Shown: positions 18,610-27,524 of the stretch, one piece after another
Layout of the letters: every line of letters starts with the position of its first letter
Position numbering within the stretch: the stretch's first letter is position 1
From: Hydrogenophaga sp.
Lineage (GTDB): Bacteria > Pseudomonadota > Gammaproteobacteria > Burkholderiales > Burkholderiaceae_C
Length of the DNA: 64,000 nt
Assembly (NCBI RefSeq): GCF_026125785.1
Contig: NZ_JAHCKL010000006.1
Location: 62,001 to 126,000, forward strand
Reading direction: 5' to 3'
Notes under the pieces: model-generated
What the model saw: only the letters and a program-made list of their open reading frames with translations
Database searches by the model: none
Told to the model about the DNA's origin: nothing
Translations under genes and position numbers: made by a program

Positions 18610-19494
18610 TCAGGCGTCGAGCAGTTCGCGCGCCATGGCGTGGAGCCGATGCCCTGGCTGCGCGAAGGCCTCGACGATGCTGAAATGGTCCAGCCCGTCC
18701 AGCGCCGCGCACACCGGCACCACGCGCGGACCCCAGGCATCCTGGATAAGCTGGTTCTGGCGCAGGAACTCGCTGCTTTCCTGGCCACCAGCCAGCGCAT
18801 ACAGCCGGCCCCGACCCTCCCGCATGGCGGGTGGCGGCAGGTAGGCGGGGCTGGCCATGCCCACCTGGGCGGGGGTGAGCCTCAACGCGTCCTGCAGGAA
18901 CGGCGTGTGCCGCACCGGCTCCAGATCATGCAAACCAGAGATCGACATCGCGTTCTTCACCAGCGACGGGGGCAGGTCATCCCCGACCCGGGTCCATTCG
19001 CACGCCAGCATCATGGCCGAGAGATGCCCGCCAGCCGAATGGCCGGCCACGGTGATGCGGTCGGGATCGCCTCCATGCGCGGCGATGTGCCGGTGCACCC
19101 ACGCCAGGGCATGCACCATCTGCAGCGTGATGTCGGGAATGGTCACGGCTGGACACAGCGCGTAGTTCGGCACCACCACGCAAGCACCCGCCGCGACGAA
19201 CGGCGGGGCGACGAAGGAGTGGTCGGCCTTGTCCAGGCTGCGCCACCAGCCACCATGGATGAAGACCAGCACGGGCGCCAGCGACGCTCCGGGCGAACGG
19301 ACTGCCGGAAAGATGTCCAGCGACTCCCCATGGCCATGACCGTACCGGACATCGAGCAGCGCCGGCAGGCGCTGACGCGCGAGGGCCGAGTCCCGCGCCC
19401 AGCGCTCCAGGTGCACGGCATGCGCAGGAACACGAGCGCGGTTGTTGTATTCGCGGTCCAGCCAGACAGGGTCAAATTGCTCAGACTTGCTCAT
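18610..19494 (-). CDS. Alpha/beta hydrolase (kynurenine-formamidase / BD-FAE type)
   Basis: A 294-residue serine hydrolase. It shows HGGWWRSLDK (oxyanion hole HGGxW), AGHSAGGHLSAMM (nucleophile elbow GxSxG) and a C-terminal LDHFSIVEAF with the catalytic histidine. The N-terminus has DREYNNRARVPAH, seen in BD-FAE/arylformamidase-like hydrolases. No signal peptide, so cytoplasmic. No tryptophan-catabolism gene is nearby, so a kynurenine role is unproven; a general esterase is equally possible. I preferred the ATG at 19494 to one six codons upstream. Convergent with guaC with 19 bases between stops. Confidence 0.8.
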   Translation of the reverse strand: MSKSEQFDPVWLDREYNNRARVPAHAVHLERWARDSALARQRLPALLDVRYGHGHGESLDIFPAVRSPGASLAPVLVFIHGGWWRSLDKADHSFVAPPFVAAGACVVVPNYALCPAVTIPDITLQMVHALAWVHRHIAAHGGDPDRITVAGHSAGGHLSAMMLACEWTRVGDDLPPSLVKNAMSISGLHDLEPVRHTPFLQDALRLTPAQVGMASPAYLPPPAMREGRGRLYALAGGQESSEFLRQNQLIQDAWGPRVVPVCAALDGLDHFSIVEAFAQPGHRLHAMARELLDA

Positions 19495-19626
19495 GGAGCG
19501 GCATTGTGTCATGGGGTGCCCTCGGCGGCATCCCCATCGGCACAGCGCGAAGACGGCCTATTTCACCCGGGCCGGCGCCAGACCCGCCAGACTTCTACAA
19601 TTTTTTGACTTTCAACGGAAGCCGAC

Positions 19627-20535
19627 GTGAACACGCCCACTGCCCATCACCCCTTGTCGACCCCCATCCGCATCGCCGTGCTCGGCGTCGGCATGATGGG
19701 ACTGCCCATCGGCCGCCGGCTGTGCGAAGCGGGTTGCGACGTCAGCGCCTGGAACCGGTCCCGCATCAAGGCCGAGCGCTTGCAGCCCTTCGGAGCCCGT
19801 GTGGCGGACAGCCCCGGCGACGCATGCGCCCAGGCCGAGGTCGTGATCACATTGCTGGAAAGCGGGGAAGTGGTGGAAGACGTGCTCTTTAGACAAGGTG
19901 CCGCCGAGCACCTGCAGCCCCATGCGCTGGTCGTGGACATGTCCTCGATCCAGCCGCGCCAGGCACGTGACCACGCGGCCCGCCTCGCGGCGCTGGGCGT
20001 GCAACACCTCGACGCCCCGGTGTCGGGCGGCACCCTGGGTGCGGAACAGGGACAACTGGCCATCATGGTCGGCGGCAGGCAGGCCGATTTCGAGCGTGTG
20101 CGACCGGTGCTGGAATTGCTGGGCCGCCCCACGTACGTGGGGCCCACCGGCGCCGGTCAATTGGCCAAACTGGCCAATCAGATGATCGTGGGTATTACGA
20201 TCGGCGCGGTCGCCGAGGCGCTGCTGTTGTGTGAGAAGGGCGGCGCGGACATGGCCCGGGTCAAGGAGGCGATCACAGGCGGCTTCGCCGACAGCCGCAT
20301 CCTGCAGGTGCACGGCCAGCGCATGATCGAGCGCGATTTCACCAAACGCGGTGCCGTCTCGGTGCAACTCAAGGACATGCGCAACGCACTGGCCACCGCC
20401 GGTGAAATCGGCTTTGAGGCCCCGGTCACGCAACTCTTCGAGAGTCTCTTCGCGCAAGCCGCCGACCATGGCCTGGCCGACCTCGATCACTCCGCGCTTT
20501 TTGTCGAACTCGCCAGCCGCAACGGCATGGCCTGA
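19627..20535 (+). CDS. NAD(P)-dependent oxidoreductase, 3-hydroxyisobutyrate dehydrogenase family
   Basis: A 302-residue beta-hydroxyacid dehydrogenase. The Rossmann fingerprint is VLGVGMMGLPIGRRL, the substrate-binding signature is DAPVSGGTLGAEQGQLAIMVGG, and the catalytic lysine lies in LAKLANQMIVG (KxxN). Relatives include 3-hydroxyisobutyrate dehydrogenase, tartronate semialdehyde reductase (GarR/GlxR) and glyoxylate/succinic-semialdehyde reductases; I cannot choose among them. It is a single gene followed by a tRNA gene, with no pathway partners beside it. Confidence 0.85.
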   Translation: MNTPTAHHPLSTPIRIAVLGVGMMGLPIGRRLCEAGCDVSAWNRSRIKAERLQPFGARVADSPGDACAQAEVVITLLESGEVVEDVLFRQGAAEHLQPHALVVDMSSIQPRQARDHAARLAALGVQHLDAPVSGGTLGAEQGQLAIMVGGRQADFERVRPVLELLGRPTYVGPTGAGQLAKLANQMIVGITIGAVAEALLLCEKGGADMARVKEAITGGFADSRILQVHGQRMIERDFTKRGAVSVQLKDMRNALATAGEIGFEAPVTQLFESLFAQAADHGLADLDHSALFVELASRNGMA

Positions 20536-20545
20536 AGCATTCTTT

Positions 20546-20553
20546 GCTACCAT
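20546..20553 (+). promoter_or_regulatory. Candidate extended -10 of the tRNA-Ala gene
   Basis: TGC-TACCAT reads as an extended -10 about 11 bases before the mature tRNA 5' end, suiting a dedicated tRNA promoter. The -35 region falls at the end of the upstream oxidoreductase gene and is not clear. Confidence 0.35.
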
Positions 20554-20563
20554 TGCGCCCCAT

Positions 20564-20639
<76 letters not shown>

Positions 20640-20647
20640 GCCAAATC

Positions 20648-20685
20648 AAAAAGGCCCGTAGCTGTTCAAGCTGCGGGCCTTTTTT
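20648..20685. terminator. Bidirectional intrinsic terminator
   Basis: A long stem (AAAAAGGCCCGTAGC at 20648-20662 with GCTGCGGGCCTTTTT at 20670-20684, one G·U pair) around a 7-base loop. T-runs follow on both strands, so it can end the tRNA transcript rightward and the helicase transcript leftward. Confidence 0.88.
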
Positions 20686-20698
20686 CTGGCGATACAGA

Positions 20699-22360
20699 TC
20701 AGCGCGGACCGCGCCGGCCCTGGGCGGGCCTTGCAGCACCACCGCGTGACTCAAAGCCCTTGTCGCTGCGGCCAAAGCTGGCGAAGCCGCCTGCGTTACC
20801 ACGGGGTGCGCGACGGTCGGGTGCGCTCCGTTCAGCAAAACCGCGGCCAGCCGCGCCGGGCCGCTGCGGCTCGTGGCGGAATTCGCCACGCGGGGCTGCA
20901 TTGCGGCGATCACCGGAGAAGCGGTCGGCACCACCGCGGCCTCCGCCTGGACGGCCGCGCCCAAAGCTGTGCTCCGGCTGCGGCGGGCGCTGGCGTGGTT
21001 CCAGGCCCGGCACGGTATCGACGCGAATGCGCTGGCGCGTGTAGCCCTCGATGTCGGCGATGCGGCGGCGGTCACGGAATTCCGCGAACGTGACGGCCAG
21101 GCCATCACGTCCCGCGCGACCGGTGCGGCCGATGCGGTGCGTGTAGTCCTCGGCCTTCATGGGCAGGCCGAAATTGAACACGTGGGTGATGGTGGGCACG
21201 TCGATACCACGCGCGGCCACGTCGGTGGCCACGAGGATCTGCACCTGGCCATTGCGCAGCGCCATCAGACGGCGGTTGCGCATGCCCTGGCTCAGCGCAC
21301 CGTGCAGGGCAACCGCGGCAAAGCCCGCCTGCTGCAGATCGTTGGCCAGGCCATCGCATTCGATCTGCGTGCTGCAGAAGACCACGGCCTGATTGATGGA
21401 GGTGTCGCGCAGCCAGTGGTCCAACAGCTTGCGCTTGTGGTCGGCATGATCGGCCCAGAACAGCACCTGTGTGATATTGGCGTGCTGCTCTTGCGGGGAA
21501 TCGATCTGCACCTTCTGCACATGCTTGCCGTCGTCGTGCATCACGCGCATGCCGAGTTGCTGGATGCGCGGCGCGAAGGTGGCCGAGAACATCATGGTCT
21601 GGCCGCGCTGGCTGGTCAGGGCATTGATTTCGGCCAAGTCGTCAGAGAAACCCAGGTCGAGCATGCGGTCGGCCTCGTCCACCACCAGGAACTGCACCTG
21701 ATCGAGCTTGAGCTGCTGGGAGCGCTGCAGATCGAGCAGACGGCCCGGCGTAGCCACCACGAGATCGGCATTCTGCAGGCGCGCGATCTGCAATTGGTAC
21801 GGCATGCCACCGACCACGTTGGCAATGCGCAAGCCGCGGCAGTGGCGAACCAGATCGATGGCGTCATTCGCTACCTGCTGTGCGAGCTCTCGCGTGGGGC
21901 ACAGGATGAGAGCGCCGGGTGTCGCTGCTTTGAAGTTGCGCGGGTTGGTCGGATCCTTGCGCTTGGGCAGCTTGGGCGGGGCCTCGCCGCGCGCCAGAGC
22001 CTCGGCCGCCGCACGCTCGCGCTGCTCGCGTTCCTTGGCTTGGGATTCGGCACGCTGTTGCAACAGGGTGTGCAACACGGGCAGAAGGAATGCAGCCGTC
22101 TTGCCACTGCCAGTCTGACTGGAGACCATCAGGTCCTCGTAGCGCTGCTCGCCCGTCGCCAACATGGCTTTGGGCACCACTCTGTCCTGCACCGGGGTGG
22201 GCTGCACATAGCCCAAGTCCGCGCAGGCCTGCACCAGTTCGCGTGCCAGTCCCAGGCGCTCAAAACCATTGGGCTCGGCAGGTGCGGAAGGGCTGGTGTC
22301 CATGTCGATGGACGGGAGTTCGGGCGCGAAGGCGCCACGGTCTTCAAAAGAGTCGCTCAT
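20699..22360 (-). CDS. rhlE: DEAD-box RNA helicase, RhlE-like
   Basis: A 553-residue ATP-dependent RNA helicase for RNA remodelling, ribosome assembly or decay. Motifs: PTPVQ (Q), SQTGSGKT (I), PTRELAQQ (Ia), TPGRLL (Ib), VDEADRMLD (II), FSATF (III), VFCSTQ (IV), ATDVAARGID (V) and HRIGRTGR (VI). A charged insertion of about 40 residues rich in Glu/Arg/Ala lies between motifs I and Ia. The C-terminal ~120 residues are a basic, Gly/Arg-rich low-complexity tail typical of RNA-binding extensions. A GGCGCC hairpin sits right before the start codon where an SD would be expected. Confidence 0.93.
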   Translation of the reverse strand: MSDSFEDRGAFAPELPSIDMDTSPSAPAEPNGFERLGLARELVQACADLGYVQPTPVQDRVVPKAMLATGEQRYEDLMVSSQTGSGKTAAFLLPVLHTLLQQRAESQAKEREQRERAAAEALARGEAPPKLPKRKDPTNPRNFKAATPGALILCPTRELAQQVANDAIDLVRHCRGLRIANVVGGMPYQLQIARLQNADLVVATPGRLLDLQRSQQLKLDQVQFLVVDEADRMLDLGFSDDLAEINALTSQRGQTMMFSATFAPRIQQLGMRVMHDDGKHVQKVQIDSPQEQHANITQVLFWADHADHKRKLLDHWLRDTSINQAVVFCSTQIECDGLANDLQQAGFAAVALHGALSQGMRNRRLMALRNGQVQILVATDVAARGIDVPTITHVFNFGLPMKAEDYTHRIGRTGRAGRDGLAVTFAEFRDRRRIADIEGYTRQRIRVDTVPGLEPRQRPPQPEHSFGRGRPGGGRGGADRFSGDRRNAAPRGEFRHEPQRPGAAGRGFAERSAPDRRAPRGNAGGFASFGRSDKGFESRGGAARPAQGRRGPR

Positions 22361-22367
22361 GTTTATG

Positions 22368-22384
22368 CGGGCGCCTTGTGGGCG
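22368..22384 (-). promoter_or_regulatory. Hairpin overlapping the helicase translation-initiation region
   Basis: Two GGCGCC hexamers, each self-complementary, are separated by 5 bases and can form a 6-bp GC-only stem ending 7 bases before the helicase start codon on the minus-strand mRNA. No purine-rich SD is visible outside it, so the structure may limit initiation. This could link helicase synthesis to RNA folding, for example in the cold, but that is inference. Confidence 0.4.
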
Positions 22385-22628
22385 CCATAGATCAAAGGTC
22401 TTGATCGAAAAAAGTTACCGGGAGCCTGGGCCACGGGGTGGTGGCAACTCCTGGGTACTTGATCCGTTCGTGGTTACACAACATCAACCACGCAACGGAC
22501 GACGCGCCTGAGTCAAGCCGAGGGATCGGTGACTGCGGGAGCGATGGCCCTTTCGATTGCCGGCGTGGCCAACTTGAGAAAAGCTGGAACGGGAATCCGG
22601 CGGGGCCTTGTGTGTGAGGCAGATGCAC

Positions 22629-22652
22629 AAAACTTCGCAGTTGCCTGCGAAG
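22629..22652 (-). terminator. Probable intrinsic terminator of pit
   Basis: On the minus strand CTTCGCAG-GCAA-CTGCGAAG forms a perfect 8-bp stem with a 4-base loop, followed by TTTTG. It lies 48 bases past the pit stop codon. Confidence 0.7.
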
Positions 22653-22699
22653 CCAGCGATTGTCGCACAGTTTTCGGGAAAACCCTAGCGTCGCGCAGC

Positions 22700-24286
22700 T
22701 CAACGAAGAACGGCAGCCACGATCTGGAACAGGATGGCCGCCAGCAGCGCGGTGGCCGGCACGGTCACGATCCAGGCCGCCACGATGCGCATCACGACAG
22801 AACGCTTGACGATTTCCTTTTTGTAGGCCTTCTTGAAGGCCTTCTGCTCCTTCTTGGCGAAGACAGCGCCTTCGGCGGCTTCGCGCTGCTTGGCGCGCCG
22901 CTTCATATCGGCCAGCATGCGCTTCTTTTCGCTGACCTCGGCCACTTCAAAGCGCTGCAGATAAGCCTCGACCTCCTCCCGGTCCATTCCCTGGTGGCCC
23001 GCCCGCACCACGGACTCCATCTTGGCGTAGTTCACCTTGAGCAATTCTCGAAGGAAGCCCACGCCGAAGACAGCGCCGATGGAAATGTGGGTGGTAGACA
23101 CCGGCATACCAAAATGGGAGGCCACGATCACGGTGAGCGTGGCCGACATGGCGATGGCGTACGCACGCATGTTGTCCAGCTCGGTGATCTCCTTGCCCAC
23201 CGTGCGGATCAACCGCGCGCCATACAGGGCCAGGCCGACGGAAAGCCCGAGTGCGCCCAGCACCATGATCCACAGCGGCGTTCCGGCCTTGGTGGCGATC
23301 GCGCCCTCCTTGACCGCCTCGTAGATCGCCGCCAGCGGGCCAATGGCGTTGGCCACGTCGTTGGCGCCATGCGCGAAGCTCAGCAGCGCCGCAGAACAGA
23401 CCAGTGGCCAGGTGAACAGGCGGTTCACGCCGTCCTTGCTGTTTTCCTGTCTCATGGCCATGCGCGCGATAGGCTTGCGGATGAGCACCCATACCACCAC
23501 GGAGACGACCGTGGCCACGAGTGCCGCTACCGGCAGGCCCACTTTCACCAGTTGGCCCAGCCCCTTGAGCAGCATGTAGGCGGTGTAGGCCCAGACCATC
23601 ATGGCGATCAGGATGGGCACCACCCGGCTGGCGGCCTCCGTCTTGTCGCTGCGATACGTCACGCTGCGTTTGATCAGGTAAAGAAACGCTGCGGCCATGG
23701 CGCCACCCGCCAGCGGCGAGATCACCCAGCTGATCACGATGGCACCAATGGTCTCCCAGTTCACCAGGCCCCAGCCACCCGCCGCGATGCCTGCACCCAT
23801 CACCGCGCCGATGATGGAATGCGTGGTGGACACCGGGGCACCCAGTGCCGTGGCCAGGTTCAGCCAAAGCGCACCGGCCAGCAGCGCCGCGAACATGACC
23901 CAAGCGAACTGCGTGGGGTCCGCGATGCGCGCGGAATCAATGATGTTTCCCTTGATGGTGCCCACCACATCTCCCCCGGCCACGATGGCCCCCAGGGCCT
24001 CGAACGTAGCGGCCACCAGAATGGCCCAGCCCATGGTCATGGCCCCGGAACCCACGGCAGGCCCCATGTTGTTGGCCACATCGTTGGCGCCGATGTTCAT
24101 GGCCATATAGGCCCCCACGGCGGCGGCCACGATCAGCAACCACACGGCCGTGGTGTTCAGACCGGTCGTGGAAGCACCGGTCAGCGAGGCATAGACACCC
24201 ACCAGGATCAGAAAAAGCACCGCGGCCGCCAGTTGCAGCACTTCCTGGTTACGCGCGATGAAACGGGAGCGGGACTTTTTTGTCAT
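22700..24286 (-). CDS. pit: Inorganic phosphate transporter, PiT family
   Basis: A 528-residue low-affinity phosphate permease, driven by protons or sodium. The two family repeats are clear: GANDVANNMGPAVGSGAMT with APVSTTHSIIGAVMGAG in the N-terminal half, and HGANDVANAIGPLAAIY with MPVSTTHISIGAVFGVG in the C-terminal half. About ten to eleven membrane helices are visible. A charged, Lys/Arg/Glu-rich cytoplasmic region of about 90 residues precedes the final helix, longer than in E. coli PitA, and looks partly coiled-coil. No phoU-like pit accessory gene is adjacent. It may work with the two PhoX phosphatases 8-17 kb away, which supply free phosphate. Confidence 0.92.
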   Translation of the reverse strand: MTKKSRSRFIARNQEVLQLAAAVLFLILVGVYASLTGASTTGLNTTAVWLLIVAAAVGAYMAMNIGANDVANNMGPAVGSGAMTMGWAILVAATFEALGAIVAGGDVVGTIKGNIIDSARIADPTQFAWVMFAALLAGALWLNLATALGAPVSTTHSIIGAVMGAGIAAGGWGLVNWETIGAIVISWVISPLAGGAMAAAFLYLIKRSVTYRSDKTEAASRVVPILIAMMVWAYTAYMLLKGLGQLVKVGLPVAALVATVVSVVVWVLIRKPIARMAMRQENSKDGVNRLFTWPLVCSAALLSFAHGANDVANAIGPLAAIYEAVKEGAIATKAGTPLWIMVLGALGLSVGLALYGARLIRTVGKEITELDNMRAYAIAMSATLTVIVASHFGMPVSTTHISIGAVFGVGFLRELLKVNYAKMESVVRAGHQGMDREEVEAYLQRFEVAEVSEKKRMLADMKRRAKQREAAEGAVFAKKEQKAFKKAYKKEIVKRSVVMRIVAAWIVTVPATALLAAILFQIVAAVLR

Positions 24287-24345
24287 GTGAATGGCGAATG
24301 AATGTCACGATTCTGACATGCGGCATGTTTGCCCGGAGGCCACCT

Positions 24346-24939
24346 TCAGCGCAGGAAATGGGCGCGGTAGTGCTCGAGTTCGTCAATGGACTCATGCACA
24401 TCGGCCAGTGCCGTGTGCTTCTGGTGCTTCTTGAAAGCCTCGAAGACCTCGGGCCTCCAACGCCGCGCCAGCTCCTTGAGCGTACTCACGTCCAGGCACC
24501 GGTAGTGGAAGTAGGCTTCCAGCCGGGGCATGTACTTCACCAGGAAGCGGCGGTCCTGGCTGATGGTGTTGCCGCACATCGGGGACGCGTTCCGGGGGAC
24601 GTACCGGCTGATGAACTCCAGCAGCGTGGCCTCGGCCTGCGCTTCAGACACGGTGCTGGCCTTGACCTTGTCGATCAGGCCGCTCCTGCCGTGCGTGCCC
24701 TTGTTCCAGTTGTCCATGGCATCGAGCACCGCGTCGCTCTGATGGACGACCAGCACGGGCCCCTCCACACGCGGCGTCAGTTGCGGGCCCGTGACGATGA
24801 CGGCAATCTCGAGCAGGCGCTCCTTCTCGGGGTCGAGACCGCTCATCTCGCAATCGATCCAGACCAGGTTCTGGTCGCTCTTGGTCAGGGTGGGGAGGGC
24901 GTCGTCGGACACCGGGGTGGTGGAAGCTTCGGAAGTCAT
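24346..24939 (-). CDS. orn: Oligoribonuclease
   Basis: DEDDh 3'-5' exoribonuclease that degrades 2-5 nt RNAs, including pGpG from c-di-GMP turnover. The 197-residue protein shows [20 protein letters not shown] (Asp and Glu of ExoI), [16 protein letters not shown] (ExoII Asp) and [14 protein letters not shown] (His and Asp of ExoIII). About 16 residues precede the core compared with E. coli Orn (181 aa). Start at 24939 because it leaves 46 bases to the divergent M48 protease start. Confidence 0.96.
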   Translation of the reverse strand: MTSEASTTPVSDDALPTLTKSDQNLVWIDCEMSGLDPEKERLLEIAVIVTGPQLTPRVEGPVLVVHQSDAVLDAMDNWNKGTHGRSGLIDKVKASTVSEAQAEATLLEFISRYVPRNASPMCGNTISQDRRFLVKYMPRLEAYFHYRCLDVSTLKELARRWRPEVFEAFKKHQKHTALADVHESIDELEHYRAHFLR

Positions 24940-24985
24940 GGCCGCGATTTTCGCCGATCCGCCACCAGGCCCTAGACTCCGGGGC

Positions 24986-26248
24986 ATGGACAACGCCTCC
25001 TTTGCATTCACCCTCGTCTTCTGCGCCTTGCTGGTACTGGGTCTGGTCGTGCGCACGGTACTGACCAGCCGGCAGATCCGGCACGTGGCACGCCACCGCG
25101 AGAAGGTACCGCCCGCCTTCAGCGACACCATCACCCTCGCGGCACACCAGAAAGCCGCCGACTACACCATCGCCAAATCGAGGCTGGGCCTGTTGGAGAT
25201 GGCTGTCGAGGCCGCCGTGCTGCTGGGCTGGACGCTGCTGGGCGGCCTGGACTGGCTCAACCGGACCTTGCTCGAAGCGTTGGGCCCCGGCATGGTCCAG
25301 CAACTGGCCCTGCTGGCGGCCTTTGCACTGCTGGGCAGCCTGATTTCCCTGCCGTTGGGCTGGTACGCCACTTTCCGCCTGGAAGAACGCTTCGGATTCA
25401 ACAAAATGACCCTCTCCCTCTGGCTGAGCGACCTCCTCAAGGGCGCGCTGGTGGGCGCGGTCATCGGACTGCCGATCGCGGCCTTGGTGCTCTGGCTCAT
25501 GGGCACGGCAGGCCCCGCCTGGTGGCTCTGGGCATGGGGTGCCTGGATGATGTTCAACCTGCTCGCGCTGGTGCTCTACCCTACCGTGATCGCGCCCTTG
25601 TTCAACAAGTTCGAGCCGCTGGCGGACGAGACCGTGCGCGCACGCGTAAACGCGCTCATGCAACGCTGCGGTTTCTCGGCCAAAGGCCTGTTCGTGATGG
25701 ATGGCAGCCGGCGCAGCGCGCATGCCAATGCGTACTTCACGGGCTTTGGTGCGGCCAAGCGTGTGGTCTTCTTCGACACCTTGCTGCAGCAACTCAACCC
25801 CGGGGAGATCGACGCGGTGCTGGCCCACGAACTGGGCCACTACAAGCGGCGTCACATCCTGCAACGCATCGTGCTGCTGTTCGCGCTCAGCCTGGGAGGC
25901 TTTGCGCTGCTGGGCTGGGTGAGCAGCCAGGCCTGGTTCTTCAGTGGGCTGGGGGTCACGCCGTCCATGGACACGCCCAACGACGCGCTGGCTTTGCTGC
26001 TCTTCCTCATGGTGGTGCCGCTGTTCACCTACTTCCTCTCCCCTCTGATGGCCCAGTTGTCGCGCCGGCACGAGTTCGAGGCGGACGCCTTCGCCGTTGC
26101 CCAGACCAGCGGCGACGATCTGGCCAGTGCGCTGCTCAAGCTTTACAAAGACAATGCAAGCACATTGACACCCGACCCTGTCTACGCCCGCTTCTACTAT
26201 TCGCACCCACCTGCCAGCGAGCGCCTCTCACGGCTGCGCACCTCCTGA
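24986..26248 (+). CDS. M48 family CAAX-prenyl-protease-like membrane metalloprotease
   Basis: A 420-residue Ste24/M48A-type zinc metalloprotease. Seven or so membrane segments surround the zinc site HELGH (in [15 protein letters not shown]) and the third ligand in EFEADAFAV. The N-terminal CAAX-protease N-domain includes [11 protein letters not shown]-like [17 protein letters not shown]. Bacteria of this group lack protein prenylation, so the role is probably membrane-protein quality control; that is inference. It heads a rightward run with phhB and rsgA (23 bases to phhB). Confidence 0.9.
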   Translation: MDNASFAFTLVFCALLVLGLVVRTVLTSRQIRHVARHREKVPPAFSDTITLAAHQKAADYTIAKSRLGLLEMAVEAAVLLGWTLLGGLDWLNRTLLEALGPGMVQQLALLAAFALLGSLISLPLGWYATFRLEERFGFNKMTLSLWLSDLLKGALVGAVIGLPIAALVLWLMGTAGPAWWLWAWGAWMMFNLLALVLYPTVIAPLFNKFEPLADETVRARVNALMQRCGFSAKGLFVMDGSRRSAHANAYFTGFGAAKRVVFFDTLLQQLNPGEIDAVLAHELGHYKRRHILQRIVLLFALSLGGFALLGWVSSQAWFFSGLGVTPSMDTPNDALALLLFLMVVPLFTYFLSPLMAQLSRRHEFEADAFAVAQTSGDDLASALLKLYKDNASTLTPDPVYARFYYSHPPASERLSRLRTS

Positions 26249-26271
26249 AACGCCGACCGCCCTGCTCCGCC

Positions 26272-26592
26272 ATGAACCCCATCCATCAGAACCGCCGCGC
26301 CCTCTCCGCCACCGAAATCGTGACCCAGCTCACCCAACTCAATGGGGACGCCGCACAGGGCTGGAAGCTCATCGAAGGCTCGTTGGAAAAGAGTTACCGT
26401 TTCCCCAACTTCCACGAGACCATGGCCTTTGTCAACGCACTGGCCTGGATCGCGCACAGGGAAGACCACCACCCTGACCTCTCTGTGAGCTACGGTCAAT
26501 GCACCGTGCGTTTCAACACCCACGACGTCGGCGGCATTTCGGTCAGTGACTTCCATTGCGCGGCTGCGGTGGACGCGCTGCAAAAGGCCTGA
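26272..26592 (+). CDS. phhB: 4a-hydroxytetrahydrobiopterin dehydratase
   Basis: Pterin-4a-carbinolamine dehydratase, 106 residues, recycling the pterin cofactor of aromatic amino-acid hydroxylases. Signature: FVNALAWIAHREDHHPDLSV contains the active-site His cluster, followed by CTVRFNTHDVGGIS. Its stop overlaps the rsgA start (TGATG), so the two are translationally coupled. No phenylalanine hydroxylase gene is adjacent; the protein may have a moonlighting or folate-related role. Confidence 0.93.
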   Translation: MNPIHQNRRALSATEIVTQLTQLNGDAAQGWKLIEGSLEKSYRFPNFHETMAFVNALAWIAHREDHHPDLSVSYGQCTVRFNTHDVGGISVSDFHCAAAVDALQKA

Positions 26593-27521
26593 TGACCGAT
26601 CTGCTGCCCGGACTGGTGGTGGCCGCCCACGGTCGCCATTGCCTCGTGGAAAGCCCGAATGGCGAACGGTGCCTGTGCCATCCGCGCGGCAAGAAGAACG
26701 CGGTGGTGGTGGGTGACCGGGTGGGATGGCAAACCACGGGTGACGAAGGCAGCATCGAACGCGTGGAGGCCAGGCGCAACCTGTTCTACCGGCAGGACGA
26801 AATGCGAACCAAATCCTTCGCCGCCAACCTGGATCAGGTGCTCGTGCTGGTGGCGGCCGACCCGGAATTCTCGGAAAGCCAACTCAGCCGCGCGCTGATC
26901 GCGGCCCAGGCGGAACACATCGACGCTCTCATTGTGCTGAACAAGAGCGATCTGAAACCCGCCTTTGACCGAGCTTGGGAACGTCTGGCGCCCTATCGGC
27001 GCATGGGTTGCCAGGTGCTGCCGCTGTGCCTGAGGCCCGCGGACGGTGGTGATGTGCCTACGGACCTGGTCGAACTGCAAGCGCGGCTGCGCGGCAGGAC
27101 CACCCTGGTGCTCGGCCCATCCGGCGTGGGCAAGAGCACGCTGGTCAACCGCCTGGTGCCCGAAGCCCGCGCACAGACCGGCGAGATCTCGCGCGCGCTC
27201 AACTCGGGCAAGCACACCACCACCAGCACCACCTGGTACTGGGTGGACAAGGCCGGGGCGACGGCACTGATCGATTCCCCCGGGTTCCAGGAATTCGGGC
27301 TCCACCACATCGAGCCCATGCAACTGGCGCACCTGATGCCGGATCTGCAAGCCGCCCTGGGCGAATGCCGCTTCTACAATTGCACCCACCTGCACGAGCC
27401 GGGTTGCGGCGTGATCGCGCAGGTGCAATCCCCTCCTGGCATGAACGGCACCATCAGCGACAACCGCTACCGCATCTACCGCGAGCTGTTCGAGGAGCTC
27501 TCCAACAAGCGCCGTTACTGA
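26592..27521 (+). CDS. rsgA: Ribosome small subunit biogenesis GTPase RsgA
   Basis: Circularly permuted GTPase that checks maturation of the 30S decoding site. The 309-residue protein has an N-terminal OB fold, then G4 (VLNKSD), G1 (LGPSGVGKSTLVN), G3 (LIDSPGFQEFGL) in permuted order, and a C-terminal zinc knuckle (CRFYNCTHLHEPGCGV). All key residues are present. It is coupled to phhB by a one-base stop/start overlap and converges with the CobD-like gene, 3 bases away. Confidence 0.97.
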   Translation: MTDLLPGLVVAAHGRHCLVESPNGERCLCHPRGKKNAVVVGDRVGWQTTGDEGSIERVEARRNLFYRQDEMRTKSFAANLDQVLVLVAADPEFSESQLSRALIAAQAEHIDALIVLNKSDLKPAFDRAWERLAPYRRMGCQVLPLCLRPADGGDVPTDLVELQARLRGRTTLVLGPSGVGKSTLVNRLVPEARAQTGEISRALNSGKHTTTSTTWYWVDKAGATALIDSPGFQEFGLHHIEPMQLAHLMPDLQAALGECRFYNCTHLHEPGCGVIAQVQSPPGMNGTISDNRYRIYRELFEELSNKRRY

Positions 27522-27524
27522 GGC

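Larger units (their letters stand above)
22361..22699. other. 339-base intergenic region: helicase leader and pit terminator
   Basis: The only gene-free stretch over 300 bases. Both neighbours run leftward, so it holds the end of the pit transcript (terminator at 22629-22652) and the leader and promoter of the helicase. No convincing coding potential was seen. I could not identify a clear -35/-10 pair; the roughly 270 bases between the terminator and the helicase start suggest a long 5' untranslated region, common for autoregulated RNA helicases. Confidence 0.6.
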
